Shown piece after piece: positions 37,633 through 46,152 of a stretch of 64,000 bases of DNA. Both the position numbers and the translations under genes were made by a program. The notes beneath the pieces are model-generated. The model searched no databases and was not told the DNA's origin. It was given only the letters and a program-made list of their open reading frames with translations. How positions within the stretch are numbered: the first letter of the stretch is position 1; each line of letters opens with the position of its first letter. Location of the stretch: positions 930,001 through 994,000 of the forward strand of contig NZ_CP151273.1 in the NCBI RefSeq assembly GCF_038237375.1, read 5' to 3'. The DNA is from Alcaligenes sp. SDU_A2. GTDB taxonomy: Bacteria; Pseudomonadota; Gammaproteobacteria; Burkholderiales; Burkholderiaceae_B.

Positions 37633-39042
37633 TTACAGCCGGGGAGCCGCCGTAGGAGGCAGCAAGGGGTCCAAAGCGCGGCACAGCGCCAGCAGGTGAT
37701 CGTCCGCGCCGATGGCGGCTTCGATTTCCAGTCCTACCGGCAAGCCTTCTGCCAGGCCGATGGGCAAGGAGATGCCGGGTGCGCCCAAGTTCGAACCTAG
37801 GTCGGTGTGGGCAATGTAGGTTGGGAAGGTGGCCACCTGCCTGCCGTTCAAGCTCACTGTTTCGTCTTGGCCTATGGGGCGTGCCGTCAGCGGACTGGTC
37901 GGGAAAATCAGTCCGTCCAGGTGCGATTGGGCCAGTAGATCGGCGTAGGCGCGCTGCAGGGCGGGGCGGTGTACGTTCAACGCTTCCTGGTAGACCGCTT
38001 TGGGGATGGCGTGCGCGCCGGTAATGGACTCGAAGATGGCTTTGACATCGGGGCTGTTGATGCCTTGCATCAGTTCGTCCAGACCGATGTCGTAGCCGTT
38101 TTCCTGTAGGTAGACGGGCAGTTCGTGTATGGCCTCGTACAGCACAATGGGCATGCCGACTTTACTATTGATCTCCAGCACGGGGTTCAGATCCACGTTC
38201 ACCAAGGTGACGCCGGCGTTTTGCAAACGCTCCAGCATCTGTTCGCACAGGATGGCGGTACCGCTGTCCAGATTCTTCCAGAAAGTCGTGCGGGGCACGC
38301 CCAGGCGCATTTCGTTCAGCGCCGGCGCAGGCGTAGCGGGGGCGGCGGGCCGTGCGGCCATGACCGCATCCAGCAGCAGTATGTCGGCCAGACTGCGCGT
38401 CATGGGACCGGGCGTGTCGCGGGTATGGGACAGGGGCACGATACCTTGGCCGGGATAGCGGCCCACGGTGGGGCGAAAGCCGTATAGCCCGCACAGGGCG
38501 GCGGGCAGACGCACCGATGCGCCTGTGTCCGTGCCTATGCCGGCCGGAAATTGCCGGGCCGCGACCACGGTGGCGGTGCCGCCGGACGAGCCGCCGGGGA
38601 TGCGGCTGGGGTCGTAGGGATTGCGGGCCGGGCCGGTGGTGGCGTTGTTGGTGGTGATGCCAAAGGCCAGTTCGTGCATGACGGCTTTGGCGGGCAGGAC
38701 GGCACCGGCATGGCGCAGGCGGGTCACAATCTGGGCATCACGGGGTGGGATGCGGTGCTGCAAGGCTCCTGTGCCCGACGTGGTGGGCATGTCGGCCGTG
38801 TTCAGATTGTCTTTCAGGGCCAGAGGGATGCCCTCCAGCAGCCCTGCCTGACCGCGCGCGCGGCGCTGGTCCGATTCTGCCGCTTGTTGTCTGAATAGAG
38901 CGGGGTCCAGATGGGCCAGTCCGCCCAGGGTGACCATTTTTTCGGATTGGGTCAGCAGCGCATCGGCCAGTTCAAGGGCGCTGAACTGGCCTTGCTGCAG
39001 GCCGGCCAGCAGTTCGGTGGCGGTCGATTCCGTCAGTGTCAT
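37633..39042 (-). CDS. Amidase-signature hydrolase (indoleacetamide/mandelamide-hydrolase-like)
   Basis: A 469-residue amidase. The Ser-Ser-Lys triad is present: K77 in LALKDN, serines in PGGSSGGTA at 149-157, and nucleophile S176 in GTDTGASVRLP. The position before the nucleophile is Ala175, where the family almost always has Gly. Likely substrates are aryl-acetamides, but this is not decidable from sequence. The gene stands alone between a LuxR-type regulator and a diguanylate cyclase. Confidence 0.88.
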   Translation of the reverse strand: MTLTESTATELLAGLQQGQFSALELADALLTQSEKMVTLGGLAHLDPALFRQQAAESDQRRARGQAGLLEGIPLALKDNLNTADMPTTSGTGALQHRIPPRDAQIVTRLRHAGAVLPAKAVMHELAFGITTNNATTGPARNPYDPSRIPGGSSGGTATVVAARQFPAGIGTDTGASVRLPAALCGLYGFRPTVGRYPGQGIVPLSHTRDTPGPMTRSLADILLLDAVMAARPAAPATPAPALNEMRLGVPRTTFWKNLDSGTAILCEQMLERLQNAGVTLVNVDLNPVLEINSKVGMPIVLYEAIHELPVYLQENGYDIGLDELMQGINSPDVKAIFESITGAHAIPKAVYQEALNVHRPALQRAYADLLAQSHLDGLIFPTSPLTARPIGQDETVSLNGRQVATFPTYIAHTDLGSNLGAPGISLPIGLAEGLPVGLEIEAAIGADDHLLALCRALDPLLPPTAAPRL

Positions 39043-39168
39043 GATGTCTCCGTAGGCTGCGTTGGCAGCCCTGATTCTTTATGTCTCTGACCCCGTAGGG
39101 CCAGTTCCTGCGCTTGACGATAAAAGAAAAAAACGGGCGACGGTATCCGCAAGATTGGGGATGCGCGC

Positions 39169-40317
39169 TCAGTCCCGGGCCCACGCCACCTGATTGCGTC
39201 CGGCGTGTTTGGCCTGATAGAGCAGGGTATCGGCCTGATGGATGGCCTTGTCCAGATCGCCATCCGGCGGCAGCAGTGCCAGGCCGAAGCTGGCTGTCAG
39301 CGGTGTGCTCAGACCGTCGATGTACAGATCGGCCAGGCTGGCGCGTAGGCGTTCGGCGGTTTGGCGGGCCGTCAGCAGGTCGGCGCAGCGTATCAGCAGA
39401 ACAAACTCTTCGCCGCCAAAACGGGCAACCAGGTCGTCCTGGCGCGCCTGGCGCAGCAGCAGTTCGCCCACGGCCTGCAGGGCCTGGTCGCCGGTGGCGT
39501 GCCCCCAGGTGTCGTTGATGGCTTTGAAGTGATCGATGTCGCACACCAGCACGGCCCAGCCTGGGGAGCCCAATTTACGCAGATGCCGGGGGGCTTGTTC
39601 AAAAAAGGCGCGACGGTTTAGCAGGCGCGTCAGCGGGTCGTGGCTGCGCTCGTTGTCCAGGACTTGCACGATGGACATGGCCGTGCTGGCCAGGATGGTC
39701 AGAGCCAGCCAGATGCTGATGAACATATTGACGGCCAGCATCAACAACCAGAAGCCCGAACGGGTCAGCTCGATCTGTGGGTCGTGGGGAATCAGCGCTG
39801 CCAGCGCAAAGACGCGTGCAATCGCGTACGCCAGCACGACAATATACGAGCCCCGCAAAATCGACGCCAACGGAATGCGGGGCTTGCGCCCGAACAACAC
39901 GGCCTTTGCGGGCAATGCGATGATGAATGCCAGGCCGGCGTTCAGGCAATACATGCGTACCCACAGATTGTCGACCACATGGGAAAAGTAATACAGGATG
40001 CCCAGGGTTGCGGCCAGGATCAGGCCGCCCAGCGCAAAGGATATGCGGCTGTCAAAGCGCAGGGCTACGCCGTGCGCCATGCTCATGACGCCGCCCATAT
40101 AAAGTGCCGATAAGGGAACGGACCAGCGCGCCAGCTCGGTATTGTCTAACAGGCTGTGCATGCTCAAGGGCAGCGCCGTGACCAGATAGCCTGTGGAAAT
40201 CCAGAGCAGGTAGCGATGCGAACGCAGCCGGGTCCAGCATGTGAGCATGACAATGCCCAGCAATGCTGAACAGGCGGGAACGATCAGAACGAAGTACTGG
40301 CTGGGCGAGGAGATCAC
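39169..40317 (-). CDS. Membrane diguanylate cyclase (GGDEF domain)
   Basis: A 382-residue protein with six or seven N-terminal membrane helices (residues about 8-205) and a C-terminal GGDEF domain. The active site is RFGGEEFVLLI, with the product-inhibition I-site RQDD exactly five residues before it; NDTWGHATGDQALQAVGELL is also conserved. It should make c-di-GMP. The start is a GTG without a good ribosome site. Within the window its only visible c-di-GMP reader is the YcgR-like protein. Confidence 0.92.
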   Translation of the reverse strand: MISSPSQYFVLIVPACSALLGIVMLTCWTRLRSHRYLLWISTGYLVTALPLSMHSLLDNTELARWSVPLSALYMGGVMSMAHGVALRFDSRISFALGGLILAATLGILYYFSHVVDNLWVRMYCLNAGLAFIIALPAKAVLFGRKPRIPLASILRGSYIVVLAYAIARVFALAALIPHDPQIELTRSGFWLLMLAVNMFISIWLALTILASTAMSIVQVLDNERSHDPLTRLLNRRAFFEQAPRHLRKLGSPGWAVLVCDIDHFKAINDTWGHATGDQALQAVGELLLRQARQDDLVARFGGEEFVLLIRCADLLTARQTAERLRASLADLYIDGLSTPLTASFGLALLPPDGDLDKAIHQADTLLYQAKHAGRNQVAWARD

Positions 40318-40434
40318 GGGTGAGCCAGGCGCCGCAACGCGACGTGCGCAGATGGATAGGTTGTAATTGTAACAATCTTGCCTGAATTTACCGACTATCG
40401 CATGTGTTTTTTGCTCGGTTTAGTGATCAGGCGT

Positions 40435-40495
40435 AAAAAAAAGCGAAGTTGCATGTCGATTCTTTCGTGGCATGCAGTGCTTCGCCTTTAGATAA
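40435..40495 (-). terminator. Terminator of the pirin gene
   Basis: On the minus strand a long interrupted stem (GCGAAG at the base, GCATG/CATGC inside) closes with CTTCGC and runs into eight T. It starts 14 bp after the pirin stop. Confidence 0.75.
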
Positions 40496-40508
40496 GGCCT
40501 AGCTCGAA

Positions 40509-41210
40509 TCAGCGCGCGGTCTGTACCAGCACAAGCTCGGCATCGTCCAGCGCCGTGACGCTGAGCGAGCGTTCGTCACGGATGGCGGCACCGTCGCGGG
40601 CGTCCAATTCCACGCCGTTGACGCTGACCCGGCCACGGGCGGGTACCAGATAGGCCAGGTGGCCTTCGGGTAGTGCCAGTGTTGCGGTCTGGCCGGTTTT
40701 CAGTGTTGCGCCCAGCACGCGTGCCTGCGTGCGGATGGGCAGGGCGTCGTGGTCGTGCTCAAAGCCGCTGGCCAGAGCGATGAACTGGCCGCTGTGGTTT
40801 CCTTTCGGAAAAGGCTTGGACCCCCAGGACGGCGCTTCGCCACGGCGGTCGGGCTGAATCCAGATCTGGAAGATCCGCGTGGTAACGGGCTCCATATTGT
40901 ATTCAGAGTGGCGTATGCCGCTGCCGGCGCTCATGACCTGCACATCGCCTGCTTCGGTGCGACCTTGGTTGCCCAGGCTGTCCTGGTGGGTAATGGCTCC
41001 TTCGCGCACGTAGGTGATGATCTCCATGTCCGCGTGGCCGTGGGGCGGGAAGCCGGTTCCGGCGGCAATGGTGTCGTCGTTCCAGACGCGCAGCGCGCCC
41101 CATTCCATGCGGTGTGGGTCGTAGTAGTTGGCAAAAGAAAAATGATGTTTGGCGTCCAGCCAGCCGTGGTTGGCACCGCCCAGCTCGGCAAAGGGTCTGC
41201 GTTCGATCAT
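40509..41210 (-). CDS. Pirin-family protein (YhaK/YhhW-like bicupin)
   Basis: A 233-residue bicupin. Metal-ligand pattern is in the N-terminal cupin: GFPPHGHADMEIITYV, HQDSLGNQG and HSEYNMEP supply the His and Glu residues. The family includes quercetin 2,3-dioxygenases and redox-linked proteins, so the reaction is uncertain. AAAGGAC precedes the ATG. It is divergent from a LysR gene across a 98-bp gap with a 24-bp palindrome, the common pirin/LysR pairing. Confidence 0.92.
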   Translation of the reverse strand: MIERRPFAELGGANHGWLDAKHHFSFANYYDPHRMEWGALRVWNDDTIAAGTGFPPHGHADMEIITYVREGAITHQDSLGNQGRTEAGDVQVMSAGSGIRHSEYNMEPVTTRIFQIWIQPDRRGEAPSWGSKPFPKGNHSGQFIALASGFEHDHDALPIRTQARVLGATLKTGQTATLALPEGHLAYLVPARGRVSVNGVELDARDGAAIRDERSLSVTALDDAELVLVQTAR

Positions 41211-41274
41211 GGTGATGTCCTTTGAAAGGGATGCGATGGGTTTATCTTATGTCTATCCCAAAGGTAATGAAATA

Positions 41275-41298
41275 GAATGAATGGAATAGCATTCATTC
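41275..41298. promoter_or_regulatory. Palindromic operator between pirin and LysR genes
   Basis: GAATGAATG, 6 bases, CATTCATTC: perfect 9-bp arms. It ends 10 bp before the LysR ATG, so the regulator would repress itself while its other contacts reach the pirin promoter. Confidence 0.7.
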
Positions 41299-41308
41299 CA
41301 ATAAATTC

Positions 41309-42229
41309 ATGAATAATCTGCCCGATCTTCAAGCGTGGGCCATATTTGCCACAGTGGCGGAAACTGGGTCATTCGCTCAGGCTGCCCAGGCGCTGGGCGT
41401 GTCTCAGCCCACGGTTTCCAAAGCGATTGCCCGACTGGAAAAACAGTTGCAGGTTTCGCTGTTCCATCGCACTTCCCGTCGTTTGTCTTTGACGGCGACC
41501 GGGCAGGCCAGTCTGGAGCATGCCCAGGCTGTCTTGGCGGCGGGACAGGCCGCCCAGGCCTTGGCATGTGAGCAGGTGACGCAATTGCAGGGGCGTATCA
41601 AGGTGGCGGCACCCATGTCGTTCGGCATCTCGCATCTGGCTCCGGTGTTGCCGGCTTTTATGCAGGCGCATCCGGGCGTGTTGCTGGATGTGCACCTGGA
41701 TGATGCCCAGGCAGACATTGTTGAGCAGGGGTTTGATGTGGCTTTGCGCATTTCGTCTCTGGCCGATTCCAGTTTGCTGGCGCGCAGCCTATGCGGCGTG
41801 CGGCTATTGCTGGTGGCTGCGCCGATCTATCTGGAGCGGTATGGACGGCCTCGGCATCCGAGCGATCTGGCCGCGCACCGCAGTCTGCGTTATGCCTACG
41901 AGCGCGGCGGCAGCGCCTGGCATTTCCAGCGTGACGAACAGCGTTTTGCCCAGGATGTGCCTTGTGCTTTGCAAGTGAACAATGCCGAGGCATTGATGCC
42001 GTCCTTGTTGGCGGGACTGGGCCTGGCATTGCAACCCGAGTTTCTGGTGTGGGAGGCGTTGCGGCTGGGGCAACTGGAGACGGTTTTGCCGGATTGGCCG
42101 ATTGCGCCGATTGCGCTGCATATCGTGACGCCTCCGGGCCGGTCCAGACCCGCGCGGGTGCAGGCACTGATTGAGTATCTGGTTTTGCAGTTTGAACGCG
42201 CTCCCTGGGCCAGTGCGGTGCCGGAGTGA
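41309..42229 (+). CDS. LysR-family regulator, CrgA/AaeR-like
   Basis: A 306-residue LysR protein of the DNA-binding type LQAWAIFATVAETGSFAQAAQALGVSQPTVSKAIARLEKQL (residues 5-45), with the effector domain following (IKVAAPMSFGISHLAPVLPAFM). Divergent from pirin; it most likely regulates pirin and itself through the palindrome 10 bp upstream. The signal is unknown. Confidence 0.92.
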   Translation: MNNLPDLQAWAIFATVAETGSFAQAAQALGVSQPTVSKAIARLEKQLQVSLFHRTSRRLSLTATGQASLEHAQAVLAAGQAAQALACEQVTQLQGRIKVAAPMSFGISHLAPVLPAFMQAHPGVLLDVHLDDAQADIVEQGFDVALRISSLADSSLLARSLCGVRLLLVAAPIYLERYGRPRHPSDLAAHRSLRYAYERGGSAWHFQRDEQRFAQDVPCALQVNNAEALMPSLLAGLGLALQPEFLVWEALRLGQLETVLPDWPIAPIALHIVTPPGRSRPARVQALIEYLVLQFERAPWASAVPE

Positions 42230-42343
42230 TGGTTGCGGTGGCATTAAGGACTTGATACGCAAGTTACGCAATGTGCGTTTACGATTCTTCACGGATTGGA
42301 TAGATTTTGCCCAGACGGCGGATGCCGGACAGAGGGGGGGACT

Positions 42344-42835
42344 ATGGAATCCATTGGGGCGCAATTGTGGGGGACAGTGCTGTCCGAGTTCAGCGACATT
42401 CCTAATGTCGGCGAGGTTCTGCGCATCATTTTGCGCCTGAGCCTGGCGATGCTGCTGGGGGCGTTGTTGGGGTGGGAGCGCGAGCGCAGTGGCAAGGACG
42501 CAGGGTTGCGCACGCATATGCTGGTGGCCTTGGGAGCGGCGTTGTTTGTGCTGGTGCCGGCTCAGGGAGGAATGGAGATCGGCGACATGAGCCGTGTGCT
42601 TCAAGGTGTTATTCAGGGCATCGGTTTTTTGGGGGCCGGTGCGATTCTGAAATCCAGCAATGAACAGGAAGTGCGTGGTCTGACGACTGCAGCGGGTATC
42701 TGGCTGACCGCCGCCATCGGTGTGGCGGCCGGCATGGGGCGCGAAGCAACGGCCGTGCTCAGTGCGGTGTTTGCTTGGTTTGTGCTGGCGGGGCTGCGTC
42801 GTTGGGAGCGCAAGCTCGAGCAAGCAAAACGCTAA
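42344..42835 (+). CDS. MgtC/SapB family membrane protein
   Basis: A 163-residue inner-membrane protein. After an N-terminal amphipathic start come LRLSLAMLLGALLGWERERSGKDAGLRTHMLVALGAALFVLV, the family signature, and GFLGAGAILKSSNEQEVRGLTTAAGIWLTAAIG. It lacks the C-terminal ACT-like domain of long MgtC proteins. A G-rich ribosome site precedes ATG 42344. Its last 77 bp overlap the convergent tetR gene. Confidence 0.92.
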   Translation: MESIGAQLWGTVLSEFSDIPNVGEVLRIILRLSLAMLLGALLGWERERSGKDAGLRTHMLVALGAALFVLVPAQGGMEIGDMSRVLQGVIQGIGFLGAGAILKSSNEQEVRGLTTAAGIWLTAAIGVAAGMGREATAVLSAVFAWFVLAGLRRWERKLEQAKR

Positions 42836-43382
42836 GGGCGCGGCGCAGCGTATGTGCTGTTTGCGCTGGGTTGGCCTCGAATTGGGCGTGTACGATGGCA
42901 CCATCCACTAGCAGGCCAAGCATGTCGGCCACCCCCGCTTGTTCTGGCCCGACCAAGCGGGCGATGCGCTCTGTCATGGCCCGTTTGTGTTGTTGCACCA
43001 ATGCCTGGATATCTGCTTGCAGGGGAGCAGATTCACAGGCGCTGTTGATAAACGCGCAGCCCCGGTAATGATGTTCCGTGAACCATTCCAGCAAGGTGTC
43101 CGCCAGCCTATCGGCCGCTAACTGTCCGTGGCGGGCCTGTGTCAGGCGTTGGTCGAACCAATCCATCCAGACTTCGTGGCGTAGCGTCAGGTATGCCAGG
43201 ATCAGGGCGTGCTTGCTCGGAAACTGGCGGTAGAACGTGACCTTGCTGACGCGCGACCGGGCGATGATCAGATCCACGCCGACGGCATGCGTGCCTTGGG
43301 CATAGAACAGATCGTGGGCGGTGCGCAGAATGCGTTCACGGGGGGGCAGGCTGTCCAAAGGGACGGGAGCAAGTTCAGGCAT
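42759..43382 (-). CDS. TetR-family repressor controlling the NTF2-like gene
   Basis: A 207-residue TetR regulator. HTH: RERILRTAHDLFYAQGTHAVGVDLIIARSRVSKVTFYRQFPSKHALILAYL at residues 15-65. It is divergent from the NTF2-like gene, and the 91-bp gap holds two nearly identical 18-bp operators, so autorepression and control of that gene are likely. The 3' end overlaps the convergent mgtC-like gene; the last 15 residues (CAPNDAAPPAQTKQTPH) are low complexity. Confidence 0.92.
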   Translation of the reverse strand: MPELAPVPLDSLPPRERILRTAHDLFYAQGTHAVGVDLIIARSRVSKVTFYRQFPSKHALILAYLTLRHEVWMDWFDQRLTQARHGQLAADRLADTLLEWFTEHHYRGCAFINSACESAPLQADIQALVQQHKRAMTERIARLVGPEQAGVADMLGLLVDGAIVHAQFEANPAQTAHTLRRALSVLLARACAPNDAAPPAQTKQTPH

Positions 43383-43396
43383 GTGGAATGGCAGAT

Positions 43397-43414
43397 GTAG
43401 ACAGGTCTGTCTAC
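43397..43414. promoter_or_regulatory. TetR operator, proximal to tetR
   Basis: GTAGACAG GT CTGTCTAC, an 18-bp inverted repeat with perfect 8-bp arms, 14 bp upstream of the tetR start. Confidence 0.85.
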
Positions 43415-43433
43415 ATCATATACTCTTTTTTGG

Positions 43434-43451
43434 GTAGACAGACCTGTCTAC
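43434..43451. promoter_or_regulatory. TetR operator, proximal to the NTF2-like gene
   Basis: GTAGACAG AC CTGTCTAC; the exact reverse complement of the site at 43397-43414, spaced 37 bp centre to centre, and 22 bp before the NTF2-like gene start. The 19-bp stretch between the two is AT-rich and should contain the promoters; TATACT at 43419-43424 is a possible -10. Confidence 0.85.
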
Positions 43452-43473
43452 TTAATTTGACAAGGAGATCGTC

Positions 43474-43941
43474 ATGGAAAGCCGCCCCCCATTGCCGCCG
43501 TTCAGTCTGGAGACGGCTCGGCAGAAGGTTCGTGCCGCGGAGGATGCCTGGAACAGTCGTGATCCATTTCGGGTCGCCCAAGCCTATACGGAAGATACGC
43601 GTTGGCGTAACCGCAGCGATTTTCCGCGCGGACGGGCGCAAGTGCAGGCCTTTTTGCAGGGGAAATGGCAAAAAGAGCGGGAATACCGCCTGATCAAAGA
43701 GATCTGGGCCTGGCATGGCAACCGCATCGCGGTGCGTTTTGCCTACGAATGGCAGGACGCGCAGGGACAGTGGTGGCGCAGTTATGGCAACGAGAACTGG
43801 GAATTCGACGCGCAAGGCTACATGGCAGTGCGTCATGCCAGCATCAACGATCTGGCCATTGATGCGTCCGAGCGCAAGTTTCACTGGCCACTGGGCCGTC
43901 GTCCCGACGATCATCCGGGCTTGACGGAGCTGGGGCTGTAG
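43474..43941 (+). CDS. NTF2-like protein, DUF1348 family
   Basis: A 155-residue small cone-shaped fold protein. [56 protein letters not shown] and the tail [20 protein letters not shown] are distinctive of DUF1348. The function of the family is unknown; NTF2-like folds often bind or isomerise small ligands. AAGGAG lies 7 nt before the ATG. It is the presumed target of the divergent TetR gene. Confidence 0.93.
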   Translation: MESRPPLPPFSLETARQKVRAAEDAWNSRDPFRVAQAYTEDTRWRNRSDFPRGRAQVQAFLQGKWQKEREYRLIKEIWAWHGNRIAVRFAYEWQDAQGQWWRSYGNENWEFDAQGYMAVRHASINDLAIDASERKFHWPLGRRPDDHPGLTELGL

Positions 43942-44134
43942 CGGCTGTTGATCCGACATGCGTGCCTGCTGCGGCGCGCATGCCGGGGGCCATAGTCGGG
44001 TATCGCGCAGTGGACGGTCTGTGGTCGCTCTGGAAGCGATAGGCAAAAGCAAAGAGGCAAGGCGCGTACTATGGGCTGACGCCCCGCGCCCTTTCCTGTG
44101 ATCGGCGCGACCTCTTGAACAGCGCAGGAGACGC

Positions 44135-45067
44135 ATGGATTCGAACCCGATACGCAAAGAACGCTTCAAGGGCTTTAAGCCCGGTTCATTAATGGCTTTA
44201 CGCTATTTTGAGCAGGCCGCCCAACTGGAAAGTTTCAGCCTGGCGGCCAATCGCTTCAATCTGACGCACGGTGCCGTCAGCCGGGCCATACGTGGGCTGG
44301 AGGAAGAACTGGGCCTGAGCCTGTTCGAGCGGCGCAACCGTCGTGTGTTTTTGACCCAGGCCGGGCGCAGATTGCAAAAAGCAGTTCAGCAAGGGCTGGG
44401 CCTGATCGACCAGGCCGGCCGCGATATTATCCGCGACGAGCAGGCCCTGCCGCTTGTGTTGTCGTGCGAACCGACTTTGCTGATGCGCTGGTTGCTGCCG
44501 CGCTGGCCCGATTTTCAGCGCCGTTACCCTAGCGATCAAGTTCTACTGGTCGCCGGTGGTGGCGCATTCAGCTTTACCAGCGGGATTGATCTGGCCTTGC
44601 GACGCCAGGACTTCGAGTGCCCGGATCATGCTTACATCAGCGATTTGTTTGATGAGGAAATCGGGCTGGTCTGCAGCCCGGAGAAAGTCCAGACGTACTT
44701 TGAGCAGCAGGGTGGACAGTGGCGTTTGCGTGCGCAGGCACCGCGCCTGGCGACACAGAGCCGCCTGCATGCCTGGGACGACTGGTTCACCCTGACCGGA
44801 CAGAAGGCCGGTAGCGGTCCGCAGCAGATTTTCGAGCATTTTTATTTCAGCCTGCAGGCGGCGGCGGCCGGGCATGGCGTGGCCATCGGACCAAGGCATC
44901 TGGTCAAGGACGATTTGCGCACCGGTCTGTTGGTGGCCCCGGCAGGTTTCATTGCCGACGGGTCGCGTTACAGCCTGCTGACCTCGCAAGAGTTTCTGCC
45001 TGACAGCCGCGAAGCGCGCCTGTTGGATTGGCTGCGCGAACAACTGGTCGAGCACAGGGGCGGGTAA
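44135..45067 (+). CDS. LysR-family regulator, GcvA-like
   Basis: A 310-residue LysR protein with HTH at about 18-75 (LMALRYFEQAAQLESFSLAANRFNLTHGAVSRAIRGLEEELGLSLFERRNRRVFLTQAG), the GcvA/AmpR pattern. A CAGGAG precedes ATG 44135. It is 92 bp upstream of the phosphate acyltransferase gene on the same strand; regulation of that pair is possible but not shown. Confidence 0.92.
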   Translation: MDSNPIRKERFKGFKPGSLMALRYFEQAAQLESFSLAANRFNLTHGAVSRAIRGLEEELGLSLFERRNRRVFLTQAGRRLQKAVQQGLGLIDQAGRDIIRDEQALPLVLSCEPTLLMRWLLPRWPDFQRRYPSDQVLLVAGGGAFSFTSGIDLALRRQDFECPDHAYISDLFDEEIGLVCSPEKVQTYFEQQGGQWRLRAQAPRLATQSRLHAWDDWFTLTGQKAGSGPQQIFEHFYFSLQAAAAGHGVAIGPRHLVKDDLRTGLLVAPAGFIADGSRYSLLTSQEFLPDSREARLLDWLREQLVEHRGG

Positions 45068-45159
45068 AGACGTTTGACTGTCCCCGATCAAGGACAGCAA
45101 GCTTGAAAACTGGTGTAGTGTTAGGTTGCGTTTCGTTCATCCTTTCGGAGACCAACACC

Positions 45160-46152
45160 ATGATTCGCCAAGCTGGTCAGGACCCTGTGCCTTGCGTTGC
45201 CGACAGTGACCCGGCGTCCCGTCATTATCTTCGTCTGATCGAGCTGGCCCGGCAGGAGCCGCGCCGCGTCTGCGTGGTTGCCCATCCCTGCGACGATGTG
45301 TCCCTGGGCGCAGCCTTGCAGGCACGGGATCAGGGGCTGTTCGACATTGTGCTGGTCGGGCCGCAAGCCCGTTTGCAGGCGGTGGCGGCCGAACAAGGCT
45401 TCAGTCTGGACGGCATTACCCTGATCGATACGCCGCACAGCCATGCGTCGGCTGAAACGGCGGTGTGCGAAGTGCTGGCCGGTCGTGCCCAATTGCTGAT
45501 GAAGGGCAGTCTGCATACCGACGAATTGATTCATGCCGTGTTGTGTACCCAGGGCAAGGGCCTGCGCACGGGGCGGCGGCTGAGCCACGTCTTTATCATG
45601 GATGTGCCACGCTATCCGTATCCGCTTTTTATTACGGATGCGGCCATCAATATTTTTCCTGACCTGGCCACCAAGGCCGATATTGTTCAGAACGCCATCG
45701 ATCTGCACCACGGTCTGGGGCTGGGGGAGCCGCGCGTGGCTTTGTTGTCGGCGGTGGAACAAGTCACCGAGAAGATTCCGTCCACGTTGGAGGCGGCGGC
45801 TTTATGCAAAATGGCTGATCGAGGGCAAATTACCGGCGGCGTGCTGGATGGCCCGCTGGCGCTGGACAATGCCATCAGCCCCGAGGCGGCCCGCATCAAG
45901 GGCATTGTGTCGCCGGTGGCCGGGCAGGCGCAGATTGTGGTTACCCCGGATCTGGAGTCCGGCAATATGCTGGCCAAGAACCTGACTTTTTTGTCGGGGG
46001 CGCAGGCCGCCGGCATCGTGATGGGCGCGCGCGTGCCCATTATTCTGACCAGTCGGGCCGACAGTGCGCAGACGCGTCTGGCATCGTGCGCCGTGGCGGG
46101 TATTTACGCCGGGCATCTGGCACGCCGCACGGCGGCGGAGGCCAGGGCATGA
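45160..46152 (+). CDS. Phosphate acetyl/butyryltransferase family enzyme
   Basis: A 330-residue PTA/PTB-family enzyme exchanging CoA and phosphate on short acyl groups. It has LLMKGSLHTDELIHAVL, LSHVFIMDVPRYPYPLFITDAAINIFPDLATKADIVQNAI and VTPDLESGNMLAKNLTF, typical of the shorter phosphate-butyryltransferase-like group rather than long Pta. It is coupled by ATGA to ackA, so together they would interconvert acyl-CoA and acetate with ATP gain or cost. ATG 45160 is preferred; CGGAG lies upstream. Confidence 0.92.
   Translation: MIRQAGQDPVPCVADSDPASRHYLRLIELARQEPRRVCVVAHPCDDVSLGAALQARDQGLFDIVLVGPQARLQAVAAEQGFSLDGITLIDTPHSHASAETAVCEVLAGRAQLLMKGSLHTDELIHAVLCTQGKGLRTGRRLSHVFIMDVPRYPYPLFITDAAINIFPDLATKADIVQNAIDLHHGLGLGEPRVALLSAVEQVTEKIPSTLEAAALCKMADRGQITGGVLDGPLALDNAISPEAARIKGIVSPVAGQAQIVVTPDLESGNMLAKNLTFLSGAQAAGIVMGARVPIILTSRADSAQTRLASCAVAGIYAGHLARRTAAEARA

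Noticed and set aside
41804-42904. 366-codon minus frame spanning LysR and mgtC-like genes
   Set aside because: It crosses two good plus-strand genes and their gap; the translation is Arg/Gln/His-rich noise.
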